Shown here: piece after piece, positions 10,412 to 25,400 of the stretch
Numbering within the stretch: position 1 is the stretch's first letter
Layout of the letters: each line of letters starts with the position of its first letter
Origin: Yponomeuta sedellus
Taxonomy: Eukaryota > Arthropoda > Insecta > Lepidoptera > Yponomeutidae
DNA length: 64,000 bases
Reading direction: 5' to 3'
Assembly: GCA_934045075.1 (NCBI GenBank)
Contig: OW203734.1
Span: 12,894,016 to 12,958,015 of the forward strand
Program-made: the position numbers and the translations under genes
The notes under the pieces: generated by a model
What the model saw: the letters and a program-made list of their open reading frames with translations, nothing else
Told to the model about the DNA's origin: nothing
The model's database searches: none

Positions 10412-13400
10412 CTGTAAAGAAATAATGGAAGTAAAGCATCGAACATAATTATACGTAGTATACTTCATGTTTCATACAGACATTTACTGCTTAAGACCTA
10501 CACAATCGATATCTAAATAGAAAGAGTGTAGATTTTTTTTTTCAAAACAACCGGATTCGATTCCCGAAAAGAGTACAGATGTTTTTAAAATGTATGAATG
10601 CAGTTTTTCTTGTTATCAAAATCGATGACGTGGTTCCTCAGAACAGATCTTCGTATGTCTTATAGTTTCAGACTTTCCCATACTGACCGATTTGAATGAG
10701 ACACCCTGTATATCTAGGGTATAGGTGCTAGGCAAGCCTACTCCAACTAAAACAATGTCCCAGGCACTGCAGCGTCCGAGTGGTCCCTTCACCCATCTAG
10801 TGTGAGTGAAGGTGCCACTGGATGCTGTATAAATCATCATCACATACCTATCAATCTATCTATTCTCATTACCGTAGTAAATTTAATATGTCAATTATGT
10901 TTGAAACTATATTTTTCCATTTTTTCAAACCTAGTTTTATAAATATTTATCTTCTTCTTCTTTTTTCTCTGGTGACCGAGCACGGAAATCACAAACATGG
11001 AAATTGTGAAATTGTAAACAAAATTTGTCTTTGGCTGCCTCTATCACGGTTCATGAGATATAGACAGCCTGGTGACAGACAGACAAGCAGTGGAGTCTTA
11101 GTAACACGGTCCCGTTTTTAGTCGTACTTAAGCCTATGAAGGCTATGTCCAGCAGTGGACATTATATAGCCTGAAGAATAATATTGTAATATTGCGTGCC
11201 CTACAGGGTCCACAAAGATCCATATTTTAAGTTATGTCATCTGTATATACTTGTGGAATGCAATAAAATAAATGAGTATTGAGAAGAAAAAGCCTAAAAG
11301 TAAATTATACAGACACGTCTTAGCCTAACGGTACAGACGGCGGCATTATCCTGTCAAAGAGTCCTGTTAACTTGGGTTGGGGTTAAAAACTGAGCTTAGG
11401 TTAGTTGTCCGTAGTTAATTTAACAAACTCAAATCCTAACCTAGTCCCACTCATTGGAGTCGGATTAGGTTAGGAATTGAGTTAGGTTAGTTGTTTATAG
11501 TTACCAATGAGTCGGGTAAGGTTAGGAATTTAGCTAACTCAAGTTAGTCGTCCATAGTTACCAATGAGTCTGATTAGGTTAGGAATTGAGTAAGGTGAGT
11601 TGTCCATAGTTACCAACGAGTCTGGTTAGGAATTATTGTGCAGACTTACCAAGGGGTTAGGTCTGAAGCGATATGCCAGCATCATACGCTTTCTGTAGGC
11701 GTCAAACTCGTCGTCATCGGGTGAAACACCGTCTCCCGAGGCCGCGCCGAGACCTAAGTTGGCCATAGGCTGGTTGGCCCTGAAAAGTTGTAATGTATAT
11801 AAATAAAATTCAAAGTCCTGACTGACTCACTCATCAACGCCCAGCCCAAGCCGTTGGACCTAATGTAATGTAGGCGAGGAATAAGATCGGATTTTTTTTT
11901 ATATTCAACCCCTAAAGGGGCGAAAAGGGTTGCCAAAATTTGTATGGGAGGTATAAAGAATGTTGTCTAATTTTCTTGAAACTTAAAAATAGATACTCTT
12001 CAACACAATTGATTGAACACGTGTTTCGCCGTTTTTCTAAACTTAACCTTTAGGGAGTGAACGAGGTTGCAAAATGTTGTTCCTTGAATCTATTCCACGC
12101 GGACGGAGTCGCGGGCAAAAGATAGTTCTTATTATAGGTGTATGTAATGGAGGGATGGCTTCTCAATGAGGAAATGTGTTACCGATAGGGTTTTTTGTAT
12201 TAATCAGAACGAGGACGAGAAGTTAAACGAAGACGGGTTCTAAGGGCCGGTTTCCGAATTGAGAATTTCACTAAGTAAATGCTTAAGTAACGTTCTGTCA
12301 CGCTCTGTTCTGGGAAAATCTATGAGACCGCTCTACAATTAACTATTTTCTTAGCGAAATTCTGAATTCAAGAATTGGCAATTAGATGCTTACTTGTTAA
12401 ATGTGGGCTGATTATAGATAGATAGATTGTTAAATGCCTGTTGACTATCACTATCAACAACATAGCTTTAAAGATATGATTTCGGAAAAACAGTCGACGG
12501 CTACGCGTTCTACAACTTAATAATGAATTCGCGATCGCTTGGCGCGGATTCGCGGAATTTCCACGACAAGAGCGTGCATAAGAGCCGTCTGGTTGTACGA
12601 TGGAAACAGTATAATGAACACTAACTTAAAACCTAGATTATAAAGAGTGTTCGCGACATTGATTAATTTTACCATACTCTTATTGTGTTAGGTAACATTG
12701 TTTTACATTCTCGGCAGCGGAAAACTCAAACTCAATTTAGTAAATCGTACTTGAATTTCACCAATCACCAATCCACGGTGCGCACGCGTCGTGATCAAGC
12801 CAGTAATATCTCTCTCTCTATCTATCAGAGAGAAGGGCTGTGCCCTTAAGTGGGATATACATTGACTGCTCAAGTTGCATGTAAATACGCATTTCCACAA
12901 ATCCTTAGACCACATTTATGAAAAGGTTACATTTTTTACTACCACTAAAAATATTTGAACGTGCGAGCAAATAGCATGAGAAACGTAACAGCAGCCATGG
13001 TGAGTAGAAACGGATCTCGCGTTTTAACGTGGGCTTACGTGTATGCTTACGAAAGTCTCAGTTAAAAAATATGTTGGTAATTCAAATCGTAAGATTCGGA
13101 ACATTTTTTTATGGTTCATATGTTCGAAGTCTTTACAGCCTAAAATTGGACCTTGGTCCAAAACCAATGAAAAATTTATGCTAGCTCCGACCGTTACAGG
13201 ACAGAACTCCCATTAAGTTAGCTAGTTCGAATCCTGGTTTGACCCGACCATGTTCTTAAGTGGCGTATGTAACAACTTATTACAAATGCTTATTACTAAT
13301 AAGCTGTCGTAACACTGCGGTAATTAGAACTTACTTGTTGATGGGATCCACAATACCGGATCCCTCTGCTCCTAGACCTTGGCCTTCACTCCATCCCAGC

Positions 13401-16400
13401 TTTTGTAACATTTTGAATCCTGAGCGAAAACAATAGAGATCAATATAGAGTGACAATTCGCAGGCAGCAATCCGGGCACTTTTATAAAGAGTTTTAATTT
13501 TATTCTCGTAATTTTTAGTTTCCTAAAAATTGAGAAAAATTTTGTTACTCTGCTTGAGTTCAGCAACAACAGGGGCGGTCGGGTACTGGATGGTTGGCCG
13601 TCTACCGCTACTAGTATTTTTTCCGAGCGCATCCGCGCTTCGCAAGGCACGTTAAGTAGTTGGTGCCAGCTGTCATGTAGAAGCAGACGTTAAGCCATGT
13701 CAGAGGCCTTATGGGCGGCTTGATAACTTTTGACAGTCAGGCCCGCCACTGTCTTACAATCCTTCACCAACCCGGACTTGGCTCCCGAGGTGAAGTATGG
13801 CCTAACCTTCCTACCATGCAGGAAGAGACACGTGCCCCAGCAGTGGGACATACAAAAGGGTTGATATCAAACTAAATGGTTAATTTTAAGAAGAAGAAAT
13901 GTTATCTACATTTCTTGTTCTGTTTGAGCATTTTGAAAAGAAACTCGTTATATGTAATTAAATTATTCATTTCTTCAAAACTCACCAACATTATCCTCCT
14001 TCAGTTTAAACTCTTTGTAGTCGCTCAGATCTGGCTCCTTGCCTCCTTTCACCGCCGAATACTTTTCCATGAACCTGAAATACGGCACGGTGTTCTTTAT
14101 AACAAATCCAAGATTTAGATGTTCAGACATTTCAGAGACGGACGTCATTTGAATAGACTTTCTCCGTTGTAATAGGCACGCAGAAAGATTTTTAAATCTT
14201 CCATAATGTGGGCACACATTATTTACAAAAAAATCTATATTTCAGTGATAAACTTAAGTTTAACGAAGGTTAAAGCCATTTTTATAAAATTATTTTAAAT
14301 CTGTGGGAAAATAGCTCGCAGTTTCATGGCGTCGGATCTGACGTCACGGTAAAGAAACATCAAACGTTAAACAAAGCACGGGTGAAGTTTAACAACGTTA
14401 CTCAAGCGTGACGTCACGCGGTGCGTTTTCTGTTTCAGTCAAAATTGCTGAAAGCAGTATTATAACCTATTATTTTATTGAAAATATTGGTAATGTAATT
14501 TTTTTAATATTTGTAAATCAGTGTTTTAAATCCTTTTAATATGTAGGTACTTTCCCATAATATCGTTAAATGTTTGATTATTTGATTATGTCATCACGTG
14601 TATTATCCAAGCGTGAGTGCGGTAGGGTACCTGATACCCGAATGTTTACAAAACACATCGTATGAAACAGAGAGGAAAAATTAAATTTTATTCATAGCTC
14701 GTCATTTGAGAGAATCGTTATTTACGAACCCCAAAAAGTACGCATGTAGCTACGTAAGGTGTTGAAAGTTCTTGAGCCTACTATCAGAATATTGTCACGA
14801 AACTTACTTCTTGAGTTCCTCGGGCGGCAAGAAGTCTCCAATGTGATGCTTGCCGGCTGCCTGCTTTGTTAGTTCGTCGGCCCAACGCGCAGTCGCGTTC
14901 ATTTCATTCGATCGCAACCTGTTAAATGGCATAGTCGGTAATGGTGAGTATTAACGACTCCATAAGCAAATTATATGTCTTGAAAAATCCTCGAAGAGTT
15001 AACTCGCGATGCTGATACATAGGGTAATTATGACAATTAAGGTAATTACGTTTTTCCTAATAAATAATCGCGATTTAGACCCGTTTAATATACAACTACC
15101 AAATACACACAAAAATCATAAATATCGGTGCAGCCGTTATGGACGAGTTCGATAACAAACACTGCTTCACGAAATATTTATATATTAGACGACTACATAA
15201 AAGGCACAATATTTATTCCGCAGTAAACATTGTAAACCTTGCAAGACAATAAATGTTTATTCTATTCTATTCAGTATTATACAATAAAAGTGAAAAAAGA
15301 TGCAATTATAAAATCACTTTTCACAGTATGAGCAAGACTCACACGTCGTTTTAGGCGACTTATGACGCGTTCCATTTACTTTCATACCAACCGGTTTTAT
15401 CCGGTACTTTGCCAGTTTCGACCACCGTCAAGTCGTCCTCATCACGTATCGCGTTCTCGGTTTACTGACCGACGTCTTTCTTGTCCATGGTCATACGATA
15501 TTCTAACTAAACCTGTTTCTCAGCGACATGCATGTCGAATGTCCTCAAAACTTTTTAGGAACATCTGGATACGTACCTATGCTCCCAGGTGCCTTCAGCC
15601 GTGTCCTCGTCGCTGTCATATTCGTACTTATGACGGCCGGCTGCCGCCAAACGCTCCACCTCCTGGCGTTTCTTCAACATGTCCTGGTAGAAGATACATG
15701 GCATGTTTGTGTGGACGGAGTCTGATGGTATGTATGGCAGTAAAGTTTTCAGCAGAGTGTACTCGTGGAGTGTCAAGGTTTTACTCGGTCTTAAACTAGG
15801 CCATAAAGGACAACGATGGACGTAAACTAAACGGTTGTGTGATATAGCACAGTCTCTCCTAGTTTGGGACCAGGGACTGAGATAGTATAGATAGTAGTGA
15901 AAATGTTTTTTATTAGTTAAATTAAATAGCAGAACAAATAGGGCATGGACTATCTACCAATCGTTTAGGAGCGTCTGGTAAAGCGTGCCTCTGGCTAACT
16001 TTTTGTAGATTTGGTTGGTAGCGAAGTTAAAATGAAGAACAATAACCGGGCAGTGGTGTTGTAAAAAACATCCAGTAAAAGCTAGGCGTAAAAGCATCTT
16101 AGCTACTGTTAAACATTGCAGACCATCGCACAACACATTCACTTGTCCTGGTTCCAAACTAGGATACGCTAAGCAGACAAGGATTTCACAAAACATAGAT
16201 TTAAAAGAAAATTCTTTCAAATGTGAATCTTACAAACCTGATGAATCAATCAGGAAAGAAAAGTTTTCCAAATTAGAAAGTATTATCTTATCTTATTAGC
16301 AAAGGACCAAGTAAAATGTGACTAACCTGGTACAACAAGTTAAGCTTGAAATTATTCTCGCACTTCTTCCAGTCCTCCGCGCTGAGGTTGGTCGTCCCGT

Positions 16401-19400
16401 AGTTAGTGGTCGCATACTGCATCAGAGCGTGGTTGTTCCGGTTCACGGTGCTGAGTTTCAGACCGTCTTCGTCGATCTTCGCCAGCTGGGCGCCCGCTGT
16501 TTATTTAAGGAAACGCAATACAGTGTCACAGAGTTTGAAATGTTGATGTCTACCCGTTCTATGACCCCACTGCTGGGGCAAGCGGTAAGAGTTTGAAATT
16601 ACAGTAAGAGAACATTTGGTCCTAGAGCAGCATTGCTTGGCTGGAACCCCTGTCTCTTTCGATGCTTTCTACGTCCCACTAAAACGCAATCCACTCCAAT
16701 AACGCGTGCCACGGGTGTCATAGATCTGATCATTCCGTCATTAGGTGTTACTCATTAACCAGCCAGACCAGCATGAATGCTGAAGGTCGCACACATTCTA
16801 GTGGCAGAGTTGATATGTTAAGACACGAAATAAATAGATTTTTAAGCAGTTTTTTAAATGTTTTTTTAAACAGTCATTAAACATAAATTATAAGTTCGGA
16901 AACGTAATTTAAAGTATGGAAACTATGGAGGCATATCGGGCGAAATAATCCCGACCGTCATGAGGCGCTTGATCTACACCGGAGGACCCTGTCCCCAACG
17001 TGACTTCTACCACTTACAGCGTACCCTCTTGCAGGTCAAGAGGTAACGTCAAATCAAGTATAACGTAAGAAAAGCATTGCGATAATTTCCGATTCTCCCT
17101 CTTGCGAGAGGGAGAGGTCGAAATGCAGAAACCATCATCGCACCAATTAAATAGAAACTCTAATACCTACCTACCTAACTATGATCTAAATAATCTTGTT
17201 AATTAGACTCGCTATTTCCGTCTTCTTTTAAACGTTCCCCCAACCTCCTTCCTCTTTAAATCTCACTAGCTGTGCTCCGCAGTGCTACCCGCGGTTTATC
17301 GATGTTCCCATGGGAAAAAGGTATTTTCCCGACGTGAAACGTAGCCTATGTGTTAATCTAGGGTGTTGTCGGCTGAAGCGATTTTAATAAAATTTGGTAT
17401 GGAGTTATACAAAATTTAATTAAAATCGCTCCAGCTGTTTACACGTGGAGAAATAACAAACATACCCCATTTACGAACTTTCGCCTTTGTAATATTAGTG
17501 TGATGTGATAGTCTGATTATCTGATGTGATATGATTAGTGTGAAGTGTAATTATTACCTGGTAAAGCAGGGCCAGGTGGGAGCGGCGGCATCATATCGGG
17601 CGGCATAACCCCGATCGCCATGAGAGCCGGTGGCTTGATCTCAACCGGCGGATCCTGTCCCCAACGGGACTTCTTCCTCTTGCGACGTTCCCTCTTCACC
17701 TCCTGCTCTTCGTCGCTCTGGGAGCTGGCCTGCTCGCGTTTCTGCGGCTGGCTCCACCGCTGGGGCTGCTGGGCACCTTGAAACTGGTGCTGGTTCCAGG
17801 TGGACTGGGAGTTCGAGTCGGCGTTGCTGTAGATGAGTTGGGTTAGGTTATATTAAGAAGTCGCGGTAGTCTGCGCAAGCGTTCCCGTGGCCCCGTCCCT
17901 TGTGAGTACTGAGGAACACCCCAGGAGTTTTAGTCGGTATACCGCCCTTTTCAGGGCGGGGAGTCCGACATAACCATCGCGCTCCCCGAGCCGGTAGTAC
18001 CCGTAATAGGGTTCCTCTTGGGTTAAAAAAAAAAGGTTATTTTAAGAACTAAATTACGCTTCCATTGTAGATTTATTTCTCCTTCGGCAAATTCTCCAAT
18101 TTCAGATTGCCTACAAGAAATCGCTGTTAGCAATAAGGCCGCCATTGGTATCTTATCTTTTGTATCTGCGGTTTCTGTAACTATTTTTCCGGTCTTCAAT
18201 TAAGAATATTGTTATGTTACCTTATTTATTTCTAAAAAATATATTAAAATGCATTTGTCAACAAAAAAACTTAAGTCTAATTTTAGTACCCATAATTTGT
18301 GGTAGGTACCTATCGGATCCGACCCTAAAACAAGATTCTACCGGTGATGTATGACTTTTTAGGGAACTACCATATTCCCATAAATGAAGTAACCTGGCAC
18401 ACTGCAACATGCAGCTAACTTTATAAACAAAGTTCATTAACTTGCGACAAAATATGCAGTTTTGGCATAAACAGTGAATTTTGAAGTTAGAATCTTATGT
18501 ACGAAAATAGACAAGGATAAGTAGACTGTATAGACTGTACTTTTATGAATCACGACTTCTTCTTCTTCAGGCTATATGTTGGTACACTGCTGGACTAACA
18601 ATCACGACTTGTGGTGGAGAAAATCCGACTGTAGTATGCTTCTTATAGTATTATTATGTTCAAGAACTTAGACGGAAGTATAAGAAGCACACTATTGAAC
18701 ATGTAGCAAAAAACAACTACTCGTACATCTCTATGATATAAAAATGAATCGGCGAATGTGTTGGTAAGCGCAAATCTCGAGAGCAGCTGAACCAATTTGG
18801 CTAATTTGTACTGTATTTTTTATATAATTTCTGTTACTGTAATTTCTGTGTACAATAAAGAATATTCTATCTATCTAATAGGCTAGTTGACTGAATTTGG
18901 GAAATGGTTTTATAACGTACTTTTAAGTGTATTATACAACAAATATGTATTATTTTAAATAAAACTTAACATATTCGGTATTATTATTATTAAATTCTTT
19001 ATTGTACCTGTAAAGATTGTACAATTGGCGGGCTTAATACTAAATAGTATTTTATTCTAGCCAACCAACAGGTGACGTGGAGAAGATGGGGGTAGTCACA
19101 AACGGTGAGGTGATATTTTATTTTCGGTAAGTATTTTGAATCGAAAAAAATCAATTTAAATTTCCCACAAAAACGCTCAAGACTGTCATGGCGTCTTAAG
19201 TGACGTCACGAGGTGGTGTACGAACACTGTTGCAGTAGGCGATTGTTAGTTTTCTGCTGTTATTTCAATTAAATACGACTCTCGTACTGCAAAAGCGGCA
19301 TGGTGCCCCAGTGTGAAAGCACAAGAATAAAAACACAATTTTTTTTATATATGTCTCACACAAGCAAGAAATACGAAAAAAGTGGTTTACACTTGCAAGA

Positions 19401-22400
19401 ACGAGCGATCCTCATTGTTTATCGACAAATTGAAGAATGTATTTTAGTGAAGATCATTTTGCTGCAACTATTTGACGTAATCGTCGTGATTTAATAGTGA
19501 GATATTACGCTTTAAGCTTATAATTAATATTTTAACACTTGTTATACTTAAATTGAAGTTTTAATATTACTGAATTCCGATGAGCAAAAGTCACTATTTG
19601 ATGCAAAAAATCTACCAAGCATTACGGGGTCAATTCTAGGCAAATTATTGCCATTAGCTTTGATAAAACCTAAAATTTGTTTATTGTTCAAAAGCATCCT
19701 GTTTCCATCTTGCCTAATATGTTTCACTAAATAACTTTCAATACCTCTGCGTTTCTTAATAAAATAATAACAGTTTTTATTTTAGACGTAACTTTTTAAT
19801 AGAATTGTGGCACTATAAATAACCCAAAAATTCAGCGCTTCACAAATTTTGAACGTATCATCATAACACTGCTCATTAAAGATGTAATGTAATGCAAACG
19901 TTCTAATTTGAAAGATGCTATTTTATTTTCGTTCGGGTTATAAACGCCACTTGCATATCAAAAACGAAAATAATCATCAACTAAACACATACTAAAATGT
20001 CAACAACAACGATGTTCGCCACGACGTGACGTGGCACGCTCTGATTGGTGTTAACTGTTTCGTGACTTAATGACAAAGTTTTTTGAATTTATTTTCAGAA
20101 AATAATAATAATCTTTATATTTTATCATAAATAGCTTTGTTTTTTCCCATCTGCATATCATAATTAGTATTTAAAGACTTTCTTCCATCCGATTTATTCT
20201 TAGTGGACACAAGCCTATTCTTTTTTTAGAATATTTCTTGAAGTACGACGATGGAGACTGGTGATTGATGAGATGATTCTTACGGAGAGAAAAAAAAAAC
20301 TAAAGAATCGACTGCTAGGCGGTACGAAGTTTTCTGGTTCAGCTAGTAAGTAAATTACAGTACGGTATTGTAGTTTATCAACCATCGACGACAACGAAAC
20401 TTTACCCCTCACCTAGACTGATCATCCTTCACCGGATACTTGTATTCGTTGCTATCATCGTCCTCCAAACTGAACTCCGGCTCATATTTATCTTCCGGTT
20501 TCACGTCCGGTTTCCGGTCATCGAATCCGTCAAAGCTGTCGCGCCTTATCTCGTGGATTAGCTGCCGGAACTTCTTGTATTCCATAGAGTTCGGATTGTG
20601 GAGGAACCTGGAACATTCTAGAGTTTAGTCATGGATCTCGGAGTATGAATATTTGTCGTATAGGATGCTTTATATGGCCTGCAATTGTGTGGCGCTGGGC
20701 CGATCTAAGATCGTTACGCATTTACTAATTGATAAGTTGCTTTACTGGTAGGGTTACTTAGCTCACCCATTTGCCGTTACCTAGACATTTATTGAAATAC
20801 GAAGATTAACTAAGCCTGTATAATGTACGCAATATGCTTCTCAATAAACTCGGATGCAACGTAGTGAACAGTTTAAAATGAAGTTTCCGCCGTGGCTGAT
20901 ACGCTACTAAAACCTCAATTATCCCCATACAACACATGTTTTTTCATTCAGAAATATCCAAAGTTGGATTGTCTCAGGGAATTTTTTTCAATAATTCACC
21001 TATTTTTTACTTTATCGTTGGAAGATAATGAACTTTGTAGGTCCTTGCAAAAAATAAGCCTACAATTTGGCTACTAATTTTGTTCATATTTGATTCATGA
21101 ACTTGCCAGTGTTGGTACAAACTGTCACGTGTATCACATCTGATTCATTGGACAGTGAACCCGTTAAGACTCGTAAGAATCCAGTTTAATTACAATTAAA
21201 AACAAATGTTCTCAATAAAATATACCCGAAAACCTGGGTATAACCGAAGCGCAGCGCCACACAAATAAATAAATCAATAGGAATACAAAAAAAGTTTTGG
21301 ATACAGCACTGCGTCCTCCGCTACGCTAGGCAGACCATTACCACATAGACTGGTCTTGTGAGTGAATTGCTTTCAGCACATTTTCCCAGTGGTCGCCGTT
21401 GCGCGCGACCTCGGCCGCCGCCCGCTGCACTGACGCCGGGATATCTGCCGAGAGAACTGCACACGACCGGTCAACATTGTGTCCTGCGCGTCCCACCGCA
21501 GTCTTGGCGCACTCTCACAGTGACAGGGTTGAGATTGGCGTGACAGGATCTTGGGCAACGGGTCACGACACGGTCACTTACGTTCATTCCGCAAACTTTC
21601 GACAGAGACTTGACATGAGCCGAGACAAGTATGGTTATGCTTGGTACTCCACTAGTTTTGGATAACACATCTTTATTAGAAACAATATGGTTATCTCCAT
21701 TTTGAGTTAGGGATAGCAGAGACAGACTAGCTATCGGACTAAGCTCTTTTAAACGCTTACAAGCATGCAATGCTACATCTACATCTTATGGTAACAGTTA
21801 AGAGCCCCTTGCATAATTGAGATGCTATCAAGCCAATCTAACCTTGCTCGAGTACCACAGCTTCTACATGGTCACATGTTTCCCCTTTAATTATTACGTT
21901 CAAACATTATGGTGGATACTTTTCGGTTCATTTGTATCCAAACATAATCTAAGAGCGTAACAGCATTTTGTTCACAGTAAAAAAGCGAAATAACAATCAT
22001 ACCTTGATTACTTAGTGGCAGTGGTATATTTCCAACATCACTGAAGTCATTCTTCTTCATTAAATTCGGAGGGCCTGGAGGCATCGGAATGTTCTGCAGT
22101 TTCATAGCATCAGGAGGTCCGTCAGGTTTGGAGTCAGGAAGTTGCATAGAGCCGTGTGGCATAGGGGGTGGCATAAATGGAGGCATGTTTGGTGGCCCAT
22201 TCCCGTTCCCAAAGTTCATAGGACCGCTAGGACCGAAAGGAGGCCGTGGACCCATAAACGGCATGTTCCCATTAGGCCCATTGTTCATAGAATTCGGGGG
22301 CATCATAGAGTTAGGTGGAGGTGGCGGAGGAGGGCCGTTGGGCCCCATCATCGGGCCGTTAGGTCGGAAAGGTGGACCGAAAAATGGAGGCATAGGCCCA

Positions 22401-25400
22401 TTAGGCCCCATAGGCCCATTAGGCCCCATAGGCCCATTAGGTCCCATAGGACCATTAGGCCCCATAGGCCCATTAGGTCCCATAGGACCATTAGGCCCCA
22501 TAGGACCATTAGGTCCCATAGGACCATTGGGCCCCAAAGGGCCATTAGGGCCCATAGGACCATTAGGCCCCATAGGTCCATTAGGCCCATTTGGACCCAT
22601 AAAAGGTGGCATGGGAGGAAAATTTGGAGGTCCGCCCATAAAAGGGGGCATTGGGCCGTGAGGTCCACCTGGTGGGCCGAGGGGTCCGCCTGGTGGGCCG
22701 TGGGGTCCGCCTGGTGGGCCGTGGGGTCCGCCTGGTGGGCCGTGGGGTCCACCCGGAGGACCTTGGAGTCCACCTGGTGGGCCCATGCCGGGAGGCATGG
22801 GGCCTCTGTGCATCGGTCCTCCAAGAGGCATTTGATTACCAGGTGGCAAAGGTGGTCCTGTAGGTAAAGGAGGCATATTAGGCCCCATGGGGCCCATGTT
22901 GGGTCCAGGGGGGACAGAGGGGCCAGGTGGACCCATGTTCGGTCCCTGTTGGTCCTGAATGTTAGGCCCAAAGCCCGGTGGGCCTGGCTGCATGTTCCAC
23001 TGATTGGAAGGCTCATTCTCAGTGGGAGATAGCTCCCCAGGGGGTCTGACGGGGATGTTCATGAGGGACGGTATGCTTGGGGCTTCAAAGTTTTGTCTGT
23101 CTTCTTCAACTTCCTGCCATGGGTTGTGCCTATAAAAAACATTAAAAAAAATTGGTGGAATTTTTAGCCTCTAAATAGGTTATTAAAAAAAATTGTATAG
23201 GGTGATAGTGCATCTTTAGTTCAAAAACATCTTTTGAAAGCTAGTCACACGTTTGAGAGTTCCTAGATTTGATACTGGCATGTTTGAACCAGGCCAGTAT
23301 GAGGATTATAAATAATATTCACTGAATTCTTATACTTTTCGGAATAAGTGTTTGTCTAATTCAACCCTCATTTCACATTTGAATTAATACTTTCAAAATT
23401 CTTGAATAAGAAACACCAACATATTGAGATGTCAATATCCTGTGAGAAAAACAAATATAACCTCTTTTACATTTGCGCAGATATGCAGTCTTTTTAGTAC
23501 TTTTATTAAGTCATGGTATGACTACAAACTGACAGTTCATAGGATTTCAGTTCATGTCACACTTCCGTGCATGCCATACTTCCGGTTCCATAGACTCTCT
23601 TTGTTTTTTTTCACTTGACAAGTTAATTCATTTCAGGCCCTCAAAATTCTCGAAAAACAAAGTGAAGTCTACCTTTACTCAGCACCGTTTTTAAAAATCT
23701 AAGAGTATTTTACAAGTTAATACACACATTTAAAATCATATTTTATCACTGAGAGGTCTGTGGCCTTCGGTGGGACCAATATGCCTATACATCTTGTTCC
23801 AACACGCACTGGGAGATGTATAGGCATACATAACACTGTAAATCTATATATTCTATTAAAATACTCGTTGATAATCTTACTTAGGCTCCTCATTTTCTGA
23901 CCATCTGCTCTCTCTATTATTTGCATCCCTTTCTCTCTCCTCAGATTCCTGTTGTTCCCTCTCCCTCCACTGCTGCTCGTTTGCTGCCTTCTCACTCTCC
24001 CGCTCTAATCTCTCTTTCTCATCCTTGTCATGCTTTTGTTTCTCGAGTAGCTTCTTGAATTGGTTCATGAAACTACCATCGTTAGAGAATATGTTGCTGG
24101 AGCCCTCTTCAAGTGATCCCAGTCTGTAATACAATGTCAATTCATTAGCTTACTCAGAGTTAATGTTGGGTTTTAATTCATTAAGAACAAGAAATCATAA
24201 CAGTTTGTAGGCCATGTAGTTTAAGTGATAGTAGTTTGAAGAACCTAACCTAAGGGGACAAAATGCTTTTTACAAAGTATTTTTTTATACTGGGGATCAA
24301 ATCCAATGAACATTACTCACTAATATTATTAAATAAAAATTTTGAACTCCCAATAATTTGAAAAAAAAATTGAATACCCAGTAACTTTGGTGCAGTTATT
24401 TTGTTATTTCTTAGCAAGGTAGAGATTTATTGTTCATACACTGGGGCCTTTTTTATAAGACTATATCTACTGTAACAATTCCATTGGAAAGTCATTCAAT
24501 GCACAGATTCAAGTAGAAAGACTCGGCTATCGCAATTTACTCCTGAAGTCATTAGTAAGTAAATCATCCACAGAAAAAAAAGTTGACTCAAGTGCTAGAT
24601 CAACTCAAGCGCTATTAAAAGCAGAAGCATAATATTAGTCTTTTAAATTATTCATACTGAAAAAAAATTGTATTTCTTATCTTGATAAAGCGTCTAATAC
24701 ACCTAACCTAGAAATAGGGTAAAGCTGGGGGTTGACATCAAAATGATAATAAAATACACTTTTAGAAAGTTAGGCTCATTGTTATTATAGCTAAATGTAA
24801 ATAAATTAAATTTGTAAACAATAATAAATTGTTACTCATGCAAGCCTATTACAGTTACCCATAATCTTAACATTGTAGTGCTTCTCAGGACCACCAAGCA
24901 ATCTCTCATGACACACTGGACCCTTGGTCTTGCCCCAAAATGATTGTGACCGGTTAGAAGTGCAACGCGGGATGTTCTTACGAGGTTACTTCCGACAGCT
25001 AACCCCAACTTTACCCAACCCCAAATTTAGTATGATATTATGCCTGTACTTGGTATTACAATCGAGAATCTCAAGTACTATGTGAGCGCCTCTCAATTCA
25101 TCACGCTCAAACAACTTGTTGGCAGGATTACCTTAGAGCTGTCAACCTTCCAATGCAGAAAGTGATGCACTTATAGAAGCGTTAAGATATGGCTTTGGAG
25201 GTACAAACAACGCCAATTTACTAATGTAGAGCTACTTACTGCGCCAATTTAGCCTGAGCGGCGAGTGCAGCGGCTTGTTTTTGGGCGGCGAGCTTTGCTT
25301 GGATCTCCATTTTCTTCTTCTCGATTATCTGCTCCTGCTTCGACATCTGAGCCCATCTTGTGCTCAGCGCCGATTTGTTCTTATTATCTTTAAAAGGCAT

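Noticed and set aside
14330..14420. TGACGTCAC palindromes as CREB/ATF sites
   Set aside because: They sit deep in a SUGP1 intron within a repeat-like stretch that recurs near 19190; no regulatory context.
15405..15510. Possible decayed copy of SUGP1 exon 8
   Set aside because: Shares CGTCCTC, a CGTTTCTT-like block and GTCC(A)TGG with the exon, but with a large gap; mentioned in the pattern finding and not annotated as a feature.
22089..22867. Long plus-strand open frames opposite SUGP1 exon 3
   Set aside because: They are shadows of the 18- and 21-nt Gly/Pro minisatellites; the minus frame is spliced into SUGP1.
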